Below are positions 50,936 through 60,948 of a stretch of DNA of 64,000 nt, one piece after another; positions within the stretch are counted from its first letter, which is position 1, and every line of letters begins with the position of its first letter. The DNA comes from Pelosinus fermentans DSM 17108. GTDB lineage: Bacteria > Bacillota > Negativicutes > DSM-13327. Location: contig NZ_AKVN02000001.1 of assembly GCF_000271485.2 (NCBI RefSeq), forward strand, positions 2,505,501-2,569,500. Reading direction: 5' to 3'. The notes below the pieces were generated by a model that had not been told where the DNA came from, did not search any database, and worked only from the letters and a program-made list of their open reading frames with translations. The translations under genes were made by a program, and so were the position numbers.

Positions 50936-52431
50936 AATTGGCTCATATTCTGTGCTAATTGTATTAAGGTTCTTGTTCCAACTCCAGTTCCACCTTTAAG
51001 ATTGTAACCATCTTCTTTTTCAATATTCGCAGTACCGGCAATATCGATATGTACCCATGGAGTATTCTCAACGAATTCTTCAATAAATAAACCAGCAGTA
51101 ATGGCTCCTGCCATACGACCACCAGAATTCTTCAGGTCAGCAATATTACTTTGTATATCTTTCTTATATTCACTGAAATTTGGAAGCTCCCACATCTTTT
51201 CACCCGTAGCAGCTGATGCTTGTAGAACGTGCCCACAAAAATTAGCATTATTCGTTATGAGTCCGGAAGTCACGTTTCCTAAGGCTACCACGCAAGCACC
51301 TGTTAACGTTGCTATGTCAATAATTTGAGTAGCTCCCAGTTTATTAGCATATGTAATAGCATCAGCGAGAATTAATCTTCCTTCAGCATCTGTAGAAATA
51401 ATTTCGATGGTTTTACCACTCATAGAACAAATTACGTCCCCAGGTTTAAATGCCTGACCTGAGGGCATATTTTCAACACAAGGAATAATACCTAAAATAT
51501 TGACTTTCGGTTTTAACTGTCCAATGGCAGCCATTGCTCCTAAGACTGCAGCTCCTCCAGCCATATCATCTTTCATTTCACCCATATTTAAACTTGGTTT
51601 TATGGAAATTCCACCACTGTCAAAAGTAACACCTTTTCCTACAAATGCTGTAAGATGCTTGCTATTGGCATCTCCCATATATTTTAAGATAATCATTTTA
51701 GGTAGCTGGATACTGCCTTGGGAGACTGATAACAATGCGTGCATTTTCTCACCAAGCATATCTTCTTTTTCTAATAATAGTAATTCAAGATTGTTTTTTC
51801 GAGCGATTTCTTGCGCATGTAATGCCATTTTTGTTGGTGTCATGTATTGAGATGGATGATTTACTAAATCGCGGGCAAGGTTGACGCTTGATCCTATAAT
51901 TGATGCAATATGAATGCCTTTATGTAGTGATGATGTATTATTTTGATCATGTTCAATCAGAAATAGATCTTTAAAAGGTACATCAGTATTTTTTGTTTTA
52001 TAATAATTAAATTGATAAGAGCCTAGCAACGCACCCTCTACGATAGCTTGTGCAATTGTTTGAAGATTATTTGTACGTGTAAGTAAATCAGAAGGAATAA
52101 AAGCAATTGATGAAGAATGAATCTTTTTTGCTGCACGCATAGCAATTGCTGCTGATGAGCGAATTTTATCGGTTGTTAAGTCTTCTTTATCTCCCATTCC
52201 CACTAGCATGACATGCTTAGCCTCAATTACTCCTAAAGTATAGATAATAGTAGTTTCTCCAAATTCGTTACTATTAGGCTGAGCTAAAATTATTGAATTA
52301 AGATAACCTGATAATGCTTGATCAAGTATATTGATAATTGGAGTTGTTTCTTTTGTATTTTTGTATAAGCAAACAACTAAAGTATTACATGATGTTTGAA
52401 CAATTGACTTATCTGTTACAGTTATTTTCAT
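50932..52431 (-). CDS. pepA: leucyl aminopeptidase
   Basis: 499 residues of the M17 family, a cytosolic two-metal exopeptidase that recycles peptides. VGKGVTFDSGGISIKPS, KDDMAGGAAVLGAM and STDAEGRLILADAITYA hold the metal ligands and catalytic Arg. Full length with the N-terminal M17 domain (1-160). Confidence 0.94.
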   Translation of the reverse strand: MKITVTDKSIVQTSCNTLVVCLYKNTKETTPIINILDQALSGYLNSIILAQPNSNEFGETTIIYTLGVIEAKHVMLVGMGDKEDLTTDKIRSSAAIAMRAAKKIHSSSIAFIPSDLLTRTNNLQTIAQAIVEGALLGSYQFNYYKTKNTDVPFKDLFLIEHDQNNTSSLHKGIHIASIIGSSVNLARDLVNHPSQYMTPTKMALHAQEIARKNNLELLLLEKEDMLGEKMHALLSVSQGSIQLPKMIILKYMGDANSKHLTAFVGKGVTFDSGGISIKPSLNMGEMKDDMAGGAAVLGAMAAIGQLKPKVNILGIIPCVENMPSGQAFKPGDVICSMSGKTIEIISTDAEGRLILADAITYANKLGATQIIDIATLTGACVVALGNVTSGLITNNANFCGHVLQASAATGEKMWELPNFSEYKKDIQSNIADLKNSGGRMAGAITAGLFIEEFVENTPWVHIDIAGTANIEKEDGYNLKGGTGVGTRTLIQLAQNMSQL

Positions 52432-52504
52432 CGTTAGACTCCTTTATCGCATCATAATAAATATAAGTGTATCATATAAGTATTATTATACCCAAATAAA
52501 ATAG

Positions 52505-52533
52505 CTAAAACCTGCTCTAAAGAACAGGTTTTA
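52505..52533. terminator. terminator between spoVS and pepA
   Basis: AAAACCTG pairs with CAGGTTTT with T-rich flanks; it lies just after the spoVS stop on the - strand. Confidence 0.7.
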
Positions 52534-52538
52534 ATTAT

Positions 52539-52799
52539 TTATCTTGGTTGGACTATTAGTTTCATCGCGGTTCGTTCTTCACCATCAATTAAAATATCTG
52601 TAAAGGCAGGGATGCAAATAAGATCAACACCATGTGGTGCTACAAATCCTCTTGCAATTGCTACTGCTTTTACTGCCTGGTTAAGTGCTCCTGCACCGAT
52701 GGCTTGCATCTCAGCGCCACCACGTTCTCTTAGCACTCCGGCCAATGCACCTGCTACAGAATTCGGGTTAGATTTTGCTGATACTTTCAAGACTTCCAT
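52539..52799 (-). CDS. spoVS: stage V sporulation protein S
   Basis: 86 residues, nearly invariant family: MEVLKVSAKSNPNSVAGALA ... AIGAGALNQAVKAVAIARG ... LICIPAFTDILIDGEERTAM. SpoVS affects septation and spore coat assembly in Bacillus. RBS GGAGGG. It confirms the host as a spore former. Confidence 0.96.
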   Translation of the reverse strand: MEVLKVSAKSNPNSVAGALAGVLRERGGAEMQAIGAGALNQAVKAVAIARGFVAPHGVDLICIPAFTDILIDGEERTAMKLIVQPR

Positions 52800-52907
52800 G
52801 TTTTTTAGTACCCTCCTTTAAGTTAGAAAAGCAAATGATAAAGTCCTTATTATATCAGTATTCGTTGCTAACCCAAAAAATTCCTTTTTTATCTAAAATA
52901 AATAATT

Positions 52908-53693
52908 TTAAAATTTAAAATTTTCTTGTATTCGAATAATCTCGCTAATCTTATTAGTAGAAGGGTCAATTTTAATAATTACGGCACAGAAGATTGTCTC
53001 ACTACCAGATGCTACAGTAAATTTAGTGGGTAAGCCCGTTAAGAATTTTTGTATTACAGGTTCTTTATCAACACCTAAAATCGAATTCCAGCTTCCTACC
53101 ATACCAATGTCTGAAATAAAAGCGGTTCCCTCTGGTAAGATGCGTTCATCTGCAGTTTGGATATGTGTATGCGTTCCTACAATGCATGATACTTGACCAT
53201 CTAAATAATATCCTAAAGCTAATTTTTCGGAAGTGGCCTCAGCATGAAAATCGATAATAATAATTTCGCATTGATCTTTAATTTTGGATAGAATCTGATC
53301 AGCAGTACGAAATGGACAGTCGATGGCAGGCATAAACACTCTACCTAAAAGATTAACGACAGCAATCTTGTAATTGTTCATAGAAAGAATATGATAACCT
53401 TTACCCGGTGTGCCTGGGGGATAATTTGCAGGGCGAATTAAGCGTTTTTCAGTATCAATAAAATTGAAAACTTCTTTTTTATCCCAAACATGATTACCAG
53501 TTGTAATGCAATCAATACCCATTTCTAATAATTCCTTTAATACATTCGCTGTAATTCCTACACCGCCAGCTGAATTCTCACCATTAGCAATAATTAAGTC
53601 TAGGTTATATTTCTTTTTTAAGAGAGGAATATAATGAGCTGCTGTACGTCTACCAGGTTGACCACAAATATCACCGATCATCATAATATTCAA
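52908..53693 (-). CDS. ymdB: YmdB-type metallophosphoesterase (TIGR00282)
   Basis: 261 residues. MIGDICGQPGR, NGENSAGGVGIT, TGNHVWDKKEV, DFHAEATSEK and VGTHTHIQTADERILP supply the two-metal site. Bacillus YmdB is a 2',3'-cyclic nucleotide phosphodiesterase that affects biofilm and RNA turnover. Here, as in Bacillus, it lies close to rny, with one unknown gene between. Confidence 0.93.
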   Translation of the reverse strand: MNIMMIGDICGQPGRRTAAHYIPLLKKKYNLDLIIANGENSAGGVGITANVLKELLEMGIDCITTGNHVWDKKEVFNFIDTEKRLIRPANYPPGTPGKGYHILSMNNYKIAVVNLLGRVFMPAIDCPFRTADQILSKIKDQCEIIIIDFHAEATSEKLALGYYLDGQVSCIVGTHTHIQTADERILPEGTAFISDIGMVGSWNSILGVDKEPVIQKFLTGLPTKFTVASGSETIFCAVIIKIDPSTNKISEIIRIQENFKF

Positions 53694-53735
53694 ATTACTT
53701 ACCCTCCATATGAGAAGTAGATTATGCCATTGTGG

Positions 53736-54254
53736 CTATTTGTTAAAGACCAAAACCCTGCCATCTTCACGAATACCGATTAATCTATTTTCTGTATGGT
53801 GTTTTTTTATATTTGTTAGCATATCTTCAATAACTTCTTCTTGAATTAGAAGGTCTTCTTCTAATAAAGAGTCATTGAAGTCTGTGATGAGGTGGTTCTT
53901 GAACTTACCTCGCAATAATGCAATTAACAAAGCAATTTCACCTTTAGAGATAGTATGTACATCTCTGAAGATGCTTAACATAGCGACTTGGTCATAAGTA
54001 TCTAATAGTACATCAAAAGTGCTTAAAGATACATCCTCTAATGTAGTATAGGCAATTAGACTATTTAATAATAAGTTTTTAATATTGGAGAATTCGATGT
54101 TTGATGGTATCGTTGACAACAAAAATGTCAGCTTTAAAGAATTACTTTGTGGATCAAAACCAATTCTTCCAATTTCAGGGTAACGAACAAGAATAGAAAT
54201 CAATAAATTGACACCATCAGAAACTTGTTCATCATATTGTTTGTATTTAGGCAT
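53736..54254 (-). CDS. hypothetical protein between rny and ymdB
   Basis: 172 residues from ATG 54254. Mostly helical and soluble, with a conserved-looking early part (GVNLLISILVRYPEIGRIGF) and a last strand-like segment (RLIGIREDGRVLVFNK). No family recognised. Its position between the RNase Y and YmdB genes suggests RNA metabolism, an inference from neighbours only. Confidence 0.7.
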   Translation of the reverse strand: MPKYKQYDEQVSDGVNLLISILVRYPEIGRIGFDPQSNSLKLTFLLSTIPSNIEFSNIKNLLLNSLIAYTTLEDVSLSTFDVLLDTYDQVAMLSIFRDVHTISKGEIALLIALLRGKFKNHLITDFNDSLLEEDLLIQEEVIEDMLTNIKKHHTENRLIGIREDGRVLVFNK

Positions 54255-54337
54255 AAAAAAATCACCGTCCAATAGTATGATAAAATGTTAGTATGATTTA
54301 TGTTATTCTCTAAAGATGATGAGAACTCCTTTTTAAA

Positions 54338-54396
54338 ATATATGGAAGAATATAAAAACGACCTTAATAAGGTCGTTTTTATATTCTTCCATATAT
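54338..54396. terminator. perfect 28-bp hairpin terminator after rny
   Basis: Arms 54338-54365 and 54369-54396 with a 3-base loop AAT. It includes an inner AAAAACGACCTT/AAGGTCGTTTTT stem usable as an intrinsic terminator in both directions. Confidence 0.85.
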
Positions 54397-54402
54397 CTTT
54401 AT

Positions 54403-55941
54403 TTATTTCGCGTAATCAACAGCACGTGTTTCACGAATTACAGTTACTTTTATTTGTCCTGGATATTCAAGATCATTTTCAATTTTTTTGACAATATCTC
54501 TTGATAATCTAACAGATGCTAGATCATCAATTTTATCTGGTTTAACCATAATACGAATTTCACGACCCGCTTGAATAGCAAATGATTTTTCTACGCCTTC
54601 GAAAGATTCTGCTATTTCTTCCAATCGTGTTAATCGTTTTAGGTAACTTTCAAGACTTTCACGACGAGCACCAGGTCTAGCTGCAGAAATAGCATCAGCA
54701 GCAGCAACTAATACTGCCTGTACTGTGATAGGTTCTTCATCACCATGATGAGCACCAATCGCATTCACTACTTCAGGCGATTCACGATATTTTTTTGCTA
54801 AAGTCATGCCTAATTCAACATGAGATCCTTCCATCTCATGATTGACTGCTTTACCAAGATCGTGTAAGAGACCCGCTCGTTTTGCTAGCATCACATCTAC
54901 ACCTAACTCAGCAGCCATGACGCCTGCTAAATGGGCGACTTCGATAGAATGTTTAAGTACATTTTGCCCATAACTGGTGCGATACTTTAAACGACCAAGA
55001 AGTTTAATGATTTCTGGATGAAGTCCGTGAACCCCAGTTTCAAAGGTGGCCTGTTCGCCAGCTTCTTTAATTCGTTGCTCCACTTCTTTCTGTGCCTTTT
55101 CAACCATTTCTTCAATACGCGCAGGATGAATTCTTCCATCAGCAATTAATTTTTCTAGAGCAATTCTAGCGACTTCTCTACGTATCGGATCAAAGCCAGA
55201 CAAGATAACGGCTTCGGGAGTATCATCAATAATAAGATCAATACCAGTAAGGGTTTCTAAGGTCCTAATATTACGTCCTTCACGTCCGATAATACGACCT
55301 TTCATCTCATCATTAGGTAACGCTACAACTGAAACAGTAGTTTCTGCAACATGATCTGCAGCACATCGCTGAATTGCTAAAGAGATGATGTTACGTGCCT
55401 TTTTGTCAGCTTCTTCTTTTGCTTGTTGTTCTAATTCTTTAATCATCATTGCCGTTTCAAGTTTAATTTCTTCTCGAGCATTCGCTAATAATAAATTACG
55501 AGCTTCTTCAGATGTTAACCCCGAGAGTCTTTCTAATTCAGCTAATTGTTTGGCATATAAAGTATTAATTATTTCTTGACTTTTATCTAATTCAGCTTCT
55601 TTATGGCTGATAATCTCCTCTTTTTTCTCAAGAGAATCAACTTTCCTGTCAAGATTTTCCTCTTTCTGCATTAAGCGTCGTTCTAAACGTTGGAGCTCAG
55701 AACGACGTTCCTTAGTTTCTCGTTCTAATTCATTCCTAAGTTTATGAATATCCTCTTTTGCTTCCACCAATGCTTCTTTTTTCTTAGCTTCGCTTGAACG
55801 CTCTGCCTCAACGATTATTTTTTTCGCAGCTTCTTCAGCTGAGATTATTTTTGCTTCGGCAGTTTTTTTGCGTATCCAATAGCCTATGCCAAAGCTGAAG
55901 AACGCAACAAGTGCAGTAGTTAAAATAAATTCAAATATAAT
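54403..55941 (-). CDS. rny: ribonuclease Y
   Basis: Membrane-anchored endoribonuclease that starts mRNA decay. An N-terminal helix ([20 protein letters not shown]) is followed by a long coiled coil (to about 200), a KH domain ([15 protein letters not shown]) and an HD domain ([17 protein letters not shown]). To include the anchor the frame must begin at ATT 55941 (or ATA 55938): AGGAGGT lies 6 bases before ATT and no in-frame ATG, GTG or TTG exists until about 57 codons later. Resulting length is 512 residues, usual for the family. Confidence 0.93.
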   Translation of the reverse strand: MIFEFILTTALVAFFSFGIGYWIRKKTAEAKIISAEEAAKKIIVEAERSSEAKKKEALVEAKEDIHKLRNELERETKERRSELQRLERRLMQKEENLDRKVDSLEKKEEIISHKEAELDKSQEIINTLYAKQLAELERLSGLTSEEARNLLLANAREEIKLETAMMIKELEQQAKEEADKKARNIISLAIQRCAADHVAETTVSVVALPNDEMKGRIIGREGRNIRTLETLTGIDLIIDDTPEAVILSGFDPIRREVARIALEKLIADGRIHPARIEEMVEKAQKEVEQRIKEAGEQATFETGVHGLHPEIIKLLGRLKYRTSYGQNVLKHSIEVAHLAGVMAAELGVDVMLAKRAGLLHDLGKAVNHEMEGSHVELGMTLAKKYRESPEVVNAIGAHHGDEEPITVQAVLVAAADAISAARPGARRESLESYLKRLTRLEEIAESFEGVEKSFAIQAGREIRIMVKPDKIDDLASVRLSRDIVKKIENDLEYPGQIKVTVIRETRAVDYAK

Positions 55942-56196
55942 CCTTACACCTCCTTTTATTTCCGTGTTTTAAGGGTAAAGCTGAGAATCTTAAATCAGCT
56001 TTTAAAGCATTTCGCAATTACTCCCCTACAGTAACTGATTTTTATTGGATAAGTATGACAATTGCCTACACAATTGATTAATTCAATTGTAAATGTTTTT
56101 CAAAGTAGTGTCAAGTTATCCCTTATGTCTCTTAGTTGAGTTTAAAGGAAAAGAAAATAACTTTGAAAATACTTTATATCTCAAGATACGTTGTAA

Positions 56197-56240
56197 TAAA
56201 CATAAAATGATTTGGCTCATGCCAAATCATTTTATGTTTA
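56197..56240. terminator. terminator after recX
   Basis: A perfect 20-bp stem (arms 56197-56216 and 56221-56240, loop TCAT) located 4 bases beyond the recX stop. The region 55942-56196 has no gene I can support. Confidence 0.88.
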
Positions 56241-56244
56241 CCAC

Positions 56245-56712
56245 TTATTTATCACAGTGAGAAAGGGTTTGTAAGACTTTATGAATGCTAGTCGCTGAAA
56301 AACCTCTAGAAGCCAAATAGCGATAAATCTTTTCTTTTGTAGTCGTATCGAAGCTTTTAAAACGGGCAGTAACTACTTTAAGCGCCGATTTCCACTCTTC
56401 AATATCATCGAAATCTCTTGCGATCTCAGATAAAATTGCATCTGGTAAACCACGTAGCTTTAATTTGTAAAGAATTTGCTTAGTACTATATTTATTTGTT
56501 TCTAAGTATTTATGAAATAAATGATTTGCAAGTTTAATATCATTGATGTAACCATATTCTTTTAAACGGCTAAAAACCTTTTCAATGTCATCGCAGCTAT
56601 AATCCTTATATTCTAATTTTTGCTGTAATTCTTTTTCACTATAGGAACGGCGAGTTACTAAGTGCAATGAGTATTGCCAGATATCATTATGATTATTCAA
56701 GGGATGAATCAT
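56245..56712 (-). CDS. recX: regulatory protein RecX
   Basis: About 155 residues. [39 protein letters not shown] and [12 protein letters not shown] show the three-helix repeats of RecX, which limits RecA filament growth. The start is uncertain: ATG 56712 (overlapping the end of recA by 20 bases) or TTG 56700; neither has a strong ribosome binding site, suggesting translational coupling to recA. Confidence 0.88.
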   Translation of the reverse strand: MIHPLNNHNDIWQYSLHLVTRRSYSEKELQQKLEYKDYSCDDIEKVFSRLKEYGYINDIKLANHLFHKYLETNKYSTKQILYKLKLRGLPDAILSEIARDFDDIEEWKSALKVVTARFKSFDTTTKEKIYRYLASRGFSATSIHKVLQTLSHCDK

Positions 56713-57745
56713 CCAAAGGGTCGGGCACAACCGCTTGTACTTTGCCAACCAAGAGCAATTCTCGAATCTTCTTGTCGATTTCATCTGCAATGTCGGGATT
56801 TTGTTTAAAGAATTCTTTTACATTCTCTCGTCCTTGTCCAAGGCGAGTATCTTTATAGGAATACCATGCTCCACTTTTATTGATAACTTCAAATGAAGTT
56901 CCAATATCGACTAAACATCCTTCGTGGGAGATTCCTTCACCATACATAATATCAAACTCAGCTTGTTTAAATGGTGGAGCAACTTTATTTTTAACAACCT
57001 TTACTTTAGTACGGTTACCGATAATATCATTACCTTGTTTAAGACTCTCAGCTCTTCTTACCTCTAGTCTTATTGTAGAATAGAATTTTAGAGCACGTCC
57101 GCCAGTAGTTGTTTCTGGGTTACCAAACATAACGCCTACTTTTTCACGAATTTGATTAATAAACACAACGATTGTACGTGATTTACTAATAATACCGGTT
57201 AATTTACGTAATGCTTGTGACATCAGCCGCGCATGTAAACCCACATGAGAATCGCCCATTTCGCCATCAATTTCCGCTTTGGGTACTAAAGCGGCAACTG
57301 AATCAATTATGATCATGTCAATTGCATTACTTCTTACTAAAGCTTCACAGATTTCTAAAGCTTGTTCACCATTATCCGGCTGTGAGATGAGCAAATTATC
57401 AATATCAACACCAAGATTTTTAGCATATCCAGGATCTAGGGCATGCTCAGCATCAATAAATGCTGCTAATCCACCAGATTTTTGGGTTTCAGCTATCATA
57501 TGTAAGGCGACGGTTGTTTTACCAGATGATTCAGGGCCGTATACTTCTATCATTCTACCTCTAGGTACGCCGCCAATGCCAAGGGCAATATCAAGTGGTA
57601 ATGCACCTGTTGGAATAACTTCGACATTCATCCTGGCAGCAGCTTCGCCTAATTTCATAATAGAGCCCTTGCCAAAATCTTTTTCAATTTTGCGTACAGC
57701 ACTTTCTAATGCTTGTAATTTATCTGATGTTGTTGATTTCTCCAT
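56693..57745 (-). CDS. recA: recombinase RecA
   Basis: 350 residues from ATG 57745 after GGGAGATG. Walker [10 protein letters not shown], the L1/L2 region with [20 protein letters not shown], and [15 protein letters not shown] are hallmarks. It forms filaments on single-stranded DNA, drives strand exchange and triggers LexA cleavage. A LexA box lies 34 bases upstream, so it is SOS-induced; recX follows. Confidence 0.97.
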   Translation of the reverse strand: MEKSTTSDKLQALESAVRKIEKDFGKGSIMKLGEAAARMNVEVIPTGALPLDIALGIGGVPRGRMIEVYGPESSGKTTVALHMIAETQKSGGLAAFIDAEHALDPGYAKNLGVDIDNLLISQPDNGEQALEICEALVRSNAIDMIIIDSVAALVPKAEIDGEMGDSHVGLHARLMSQALRKLTGIISKSRTIVVFINQIREKVGVMFGNPETTTGGRALKFYSTIRLEVRRAESLKQGNDIIGNRTKVKVVKNKVAPPFKQAEFDIMYGEGISHEGCLVDIGTSFEVINKSGAWYSYKDTRLGQGRENVKEFFKQNPDIADEIDKKIRELLLVGKVQAVVPDPLDDSSLE

Positions 57746-57778
57746 GTATTTATCATCTCCCTTATTAATATCATTGTA

Positions 57779-57792
57779 CAAACATTTGTTCG
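57779..57792. promoter_or_regulatory. LexA (SOS) box of recA
   Basis: CAAACATTTGTTCG (CGAACAAATGTTTG on the - strand) matches the boxes at 45918 and 45993. Confidence 0.85.
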
Positions 57793-57929
57793 TAATGTCA
57801 ATAGTCATAAATTTGTGATGGATGACTTTCTAAACTTAGGAAGATTAGCATTAATAATTGTCAGTAGGTTGAATGCAAAATAGCTAGCATAAAAAAAATT
57901 TAGATAAAAACAGGCGAATATTTAAAGGA

Positions 57930-57973
57930 ATACATAATAAAAGAGGACTATATAGTCCCCTTTTATTATGTAT
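57930..57973. terminator. terminator after the DEAD-box helicase
   Basis: A 20-bp stem with one mismatch around ATAT; A-rich on one side and T-rich on the other, so it can act in both directions. It lies 36 bases after the helicase stop. Confidence 0.75.
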
Positions 57974-58008
57974 TTAAAAATTAGATTTTACGAAGAAATG
58001 TAGCTTGA

Positions 58009-59589
58009 TTATCTGCTTTTAGCAGGCTCAACATTAATCTTATATCCTTTAATTGAGCTTTTATGCAGTACTGCGATAACACGCTCCGCTACATCTATTG
58101 GTACTTCTACAAAAGTAAATTTTTCATAAATATTGATTACACCAATTGTATTTCCAGAGATGTCGGCTCCCTCTGCTATCGTGCGTACAATATCTTCTGG
58201 ACGGATTTTCTGTGCTCTACCAGCATTAATAAACAAACGTACCATACCTGCTTCAGCGCCCGTATTAGTAAAGTCAGGTTTTTCTTCTTCAACGGTAAAC
58301 TTTTCTTTAAATCCTTCTTGAGCAAGTTTAAGAGCAGCGGCAGCAATCTCTATTGGATCATAATCAGCGGCTAAATCCACAATAATGTCCTGATAGACTT
58401 CAAACTTACCCTGTTCAATTGTTTGCACTAAACGATTCTTAATGATTTCTCGTTGACGATCTAAAATGTCAGCTGCTGAAGGTAGTTGCTTGCGTACAAT
58501 ACGTGATTTAGTTAGCTTCTCGATCAGTTTAAGCTGGCGGTATTCACGAGGATTAATAAAGGTAATTGCCACACCCTTTTTACCAGCACGTCCTGTACGT
58601 CCAATACGATGTACATAGGCTTCATTATCTTGAGGGATATCGTAATTGAAGACATGTGTGATATCATCAATATCTATACCGCGAGCAGCAACATCTGTGG
58701 CTATTAATAATTCAAGTTTTCCATCACGGAATTTTTTCATGACTCTATCACGTTGTGCTTGACTTAGATCACCGTGTAAACCATCAGCCATATAACCGCG
58801 TCCTTGTAAGGATACAACCAAGTCATCCACACCTCTTTTAGTACGGCAAAAGATAATCGATTTACCTGTTGTCTCTACATCTAAAACGCGACATAATGCT
58901 TCTAATTTTTCTCGTGTTTCATAATAAATCTGGTCAATAAGAGGTACTGTAAGCTGCTCTCTATTGATAGAAATTGTTTTTGGATTATTCATATATTTTC
59001 TTGCTAAAGTAGCAATTGGTCCTGGCATAGTAGCAGAAAATAAGAGTGTTTGTCTTCCTTCAACAGGAACTTCTTGCATAATAGTTTCAATATCTTCAAC
59101 AAAGCCCATATCAAGCATTTCATCAGCTTCGTCAAGAATAAGTGTTTTTACAGCGTCAAGTTTTATTGTTTTCCGGCGAATGTGATCTAAAAGTCTACCT
59201 GGAGTACCAATTACAACATGTACACCCATACGTAGAGCCTTAATTTGTCGGTCAATTGGTTGCCCACCATAAATAGGTAAAGTTTTTATTCTTTTGAACT
59301 TACCTATCTTTGCCAGCTCTTCTGAGACTTGAATTGCAAGTTCACGAGTTGGAGTAAGTACCAACACTTGTATTTGACGACTATCAGCAATTTTTTCTAT
59401 TGCAGGTATACCAAATGCAGCGGTCTTACCTGTACCTGTTTGTGCCTGTCCTATAACGTCGTGACCTTCAAGTACAAGAGGAATGGTTTGGTTTTGAATC
59501 GGTGAGGGTTCTTCAAAACCCATTTCAGCAATTGCTGAAAGTAGTTTTTTGCTTAATGGAATAGTACCAAATAATTGAGTATCGTTCAA
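58009..59589 (-). CDS. DEAD-box RNA helicase with DbpA-type RNA-binding domain
   Basis: 526 residues. Motifs Q, I (AQTGTGKT), Ia (PTRELA), II (DEAD), III (SAT), V (ARGIDI) and VI (HRIGRTGRAG) are complete. The C-terminal 75 residues (VRLFINAGRAQKIRPEDIVR ... VEVPIDVAERVIAVL) form the RNA-recognition domain of the DbpA/DeaD group. Probably acts in ribosome assembly or RNA decay, like CshA or DeaD. Confidence 0.92.
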   Translation of the reverse strand: MNDTQLFGTIPLSKKLLSAIAEMGFEEPSPIQNQTIPLVLEGHDVIGQAQTGTGKTAAFGIPAIEKIADSRQIQVLVLTPTRELAIQVSEELAKIGKFKRIKTLPIYGGQPIDRQIKALRMGVHVVIGTPGRLLDHIRRKTIKLDAVKTLILDEADEMLDMGFVEDIETIMQEVPVEGRQTLLFSATMPGPIATLARKYMNNPKTISINREQLTVPLIDQIYYETREKLEALCRVLDVETTGKSIIFCRTKRGVDDLVVSLQGRGYMADGLHGDLSQAQRDRVMKKFRDGKLELLIATDVAARGIDIDDITHVFNYDIPQDNEAYVHRIGRTGRAGKKGVAITFINPREYRQLKLIEKLTKSRIVRKQLPSAADILDRQREIIKNRLVQTIEQGKFEVYQDIIVDLAADYDPIEIAAAALKLAQEGFKEKFTVEEEKPDFTNTGAEAGMVRLFINAGRAQKIRPEDIVRTIAEGADISGNTIGVINIYEKFTFVEVPIDVAERVIAVLHKSSIKGYKINVEPAKSR

Positions 59590-59621
59590 TGTATAGCCCC
59601 CTAGTTTTTATTTAATTTATA

Positions 59622-60863
59622 TTATAACGATAATGTATACTGTCTTAGCATATGTAAAGCGGTTTGCGATATACGATATTTAATGTCAGTACGCTGACCA
59701 TTAAATGTATGATGTTGGCATTGTATACCAGCAGGACCATCAATTGCAATAAAAACCGTACCAACAGGTTTTGTTGGAGTAGCGCCAGTTGGGCCAGCTA
59801 TGCCGGTAATCCCTAATCCAATACTAGCAGCAAATTTCTTACGAATGCCAGCAGCCATAAGACATGCTGTCTCTTGGCTTACCGCACCAAGTTTAGTAAT
59901 AATTTGCGGTGTTACATCAACAAAATCAGTTTTAATTCGATTGGTGTAACAAACTATAGAACCTATAAGGTAATCTGAACTACCAGAAATGTCGGTAATG
60001 CGACTGGTAACCAGCCCGCCTGTACATGATTCGGCTAATGCAACAGTTAACTGTTTCTTAGTTAAAATTTCCCCAATATTTGCTTCGAGAGTATCATTAT
60101 CTAGACCCCAAATGTAATCGGCAATGTATTGCCTAAGTTGTTTTTCTAATGTATCAATTAATGTTTGGGCTTCATTTTTGCTAGCGCCTTTAGCAGTAAG
60201 GCGGACAATAATTTCGCCTTGTCTTGCCAACAATGCAATTGTTGGATTCGACTGGGATAAAATAAATCCTTTGATTTTATCTTCAAGCGAGGATTCACCT
60301 ATTCCATAAGTATGTAATACTCTAGATACAATTGCCCCTTGTGAGTTAAAATGACTTTTAAGATATGGAACCACTGCTTGTTCAAACATAGATTTTAATT
60401 CGTGAGGAGGTCCAGGTAAATGAATAATTATTTTATTATTATGCTCTATGATCACACCAGGAGCTGTGCCATTTTCATTTCTTAATACAAGAGCTCCTTT
60501 AGGAATCATAGCTTGTCTTAAGTTACTTTCAGTCATAGAACGGTTACGTTTGGCAAGAAGATCTGTCATGTGAGCTACACTTTCTTCATGTAAAAACAGA
60601 GGTCGATTTAATAGGTTTGCAGTCACTTCTTTTGTAATGTCGCCCTGAGTAGGTCCTAAGCCACCAGAAGTTATAATAATATCTGATCGTTCTAACGCAT
60701 TATTGAAAACCTGTGTCATGCGTACTCTATTATCACCAACTGTAGAATGATATAAAACATCAAATCCTAATTCATTAAGTTTTTCTGATAAAAAAGGTGC
60801 ATTTGTATTCATAATCTGACCCAAAAGTAGTTCTGTACCAGTAGTTACTATTTCTACGACCAT
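59622..60863 (-). CDS. cinA: CinA family protein
   Basis: 413 residues. N-terminal molybdopterin-binding-like domain (GTELLLGQIMNTNAPFLSEK, SGGLGPTQGD) and C-terminal CinA domain (ALAESCTGGLVTSRITDISG, GITGIAGPTGATPTKPVGTV). The family hydrolyses ADP-ribose-type compounds and deamidates NMN. The gene lies between rimO and the helicase, all on the - strand; recA lies further on, as in many Firmicutes. Confidence 0.93.
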   Translation of the reverse strand: MVVEIVTTGTELLLGQIMNTNAPFLSEKLNELGFDVLYHSTVGDNRVRMTQVFNNALERSDIIITSGGLGPTQGDITKEVTANLLNRPLFLHEESVAHMTDLLAKRNRSMTESNLRQAMIPKGALVLRNENGTAPGVIIEHNNKIIIHLPGPPHELKSMFEQAVVPYLKSHFNSQGAIVSRVLHTYGIGESSLEDKIKGFILSQSNPTIALLARQGEIIVRLTAKGASKNEAQTLIDTLEKQLRQYIADYIWGLDNDTLEANIGEILTKKQLTVALAESCTGGLVTSRITDISGSSDYLIGSIVCYTNRIKTDFVDVTPQIITKLGAVSQETACLMAAGIRKKFAASIGLGITGIAGPTGATPTKPVGTVFIAIDGPAGIQCQHHTFNGQRTDIKYRISQTALHMLRQYTLSL

Positions 60864-60948
60864 ATAAAATCACTCCCTAGACATTGAATAATGTATAGTA
60901 ATTATTTTAAACAAATATTTCTAAATTATTATTCTTTAGCAGGCATCT

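Noticed and set aside
57279-57818. 179-residue + strand frame opposite recA
   Set aside because: Antisense shadow of recA; it would run through the SOS operator.
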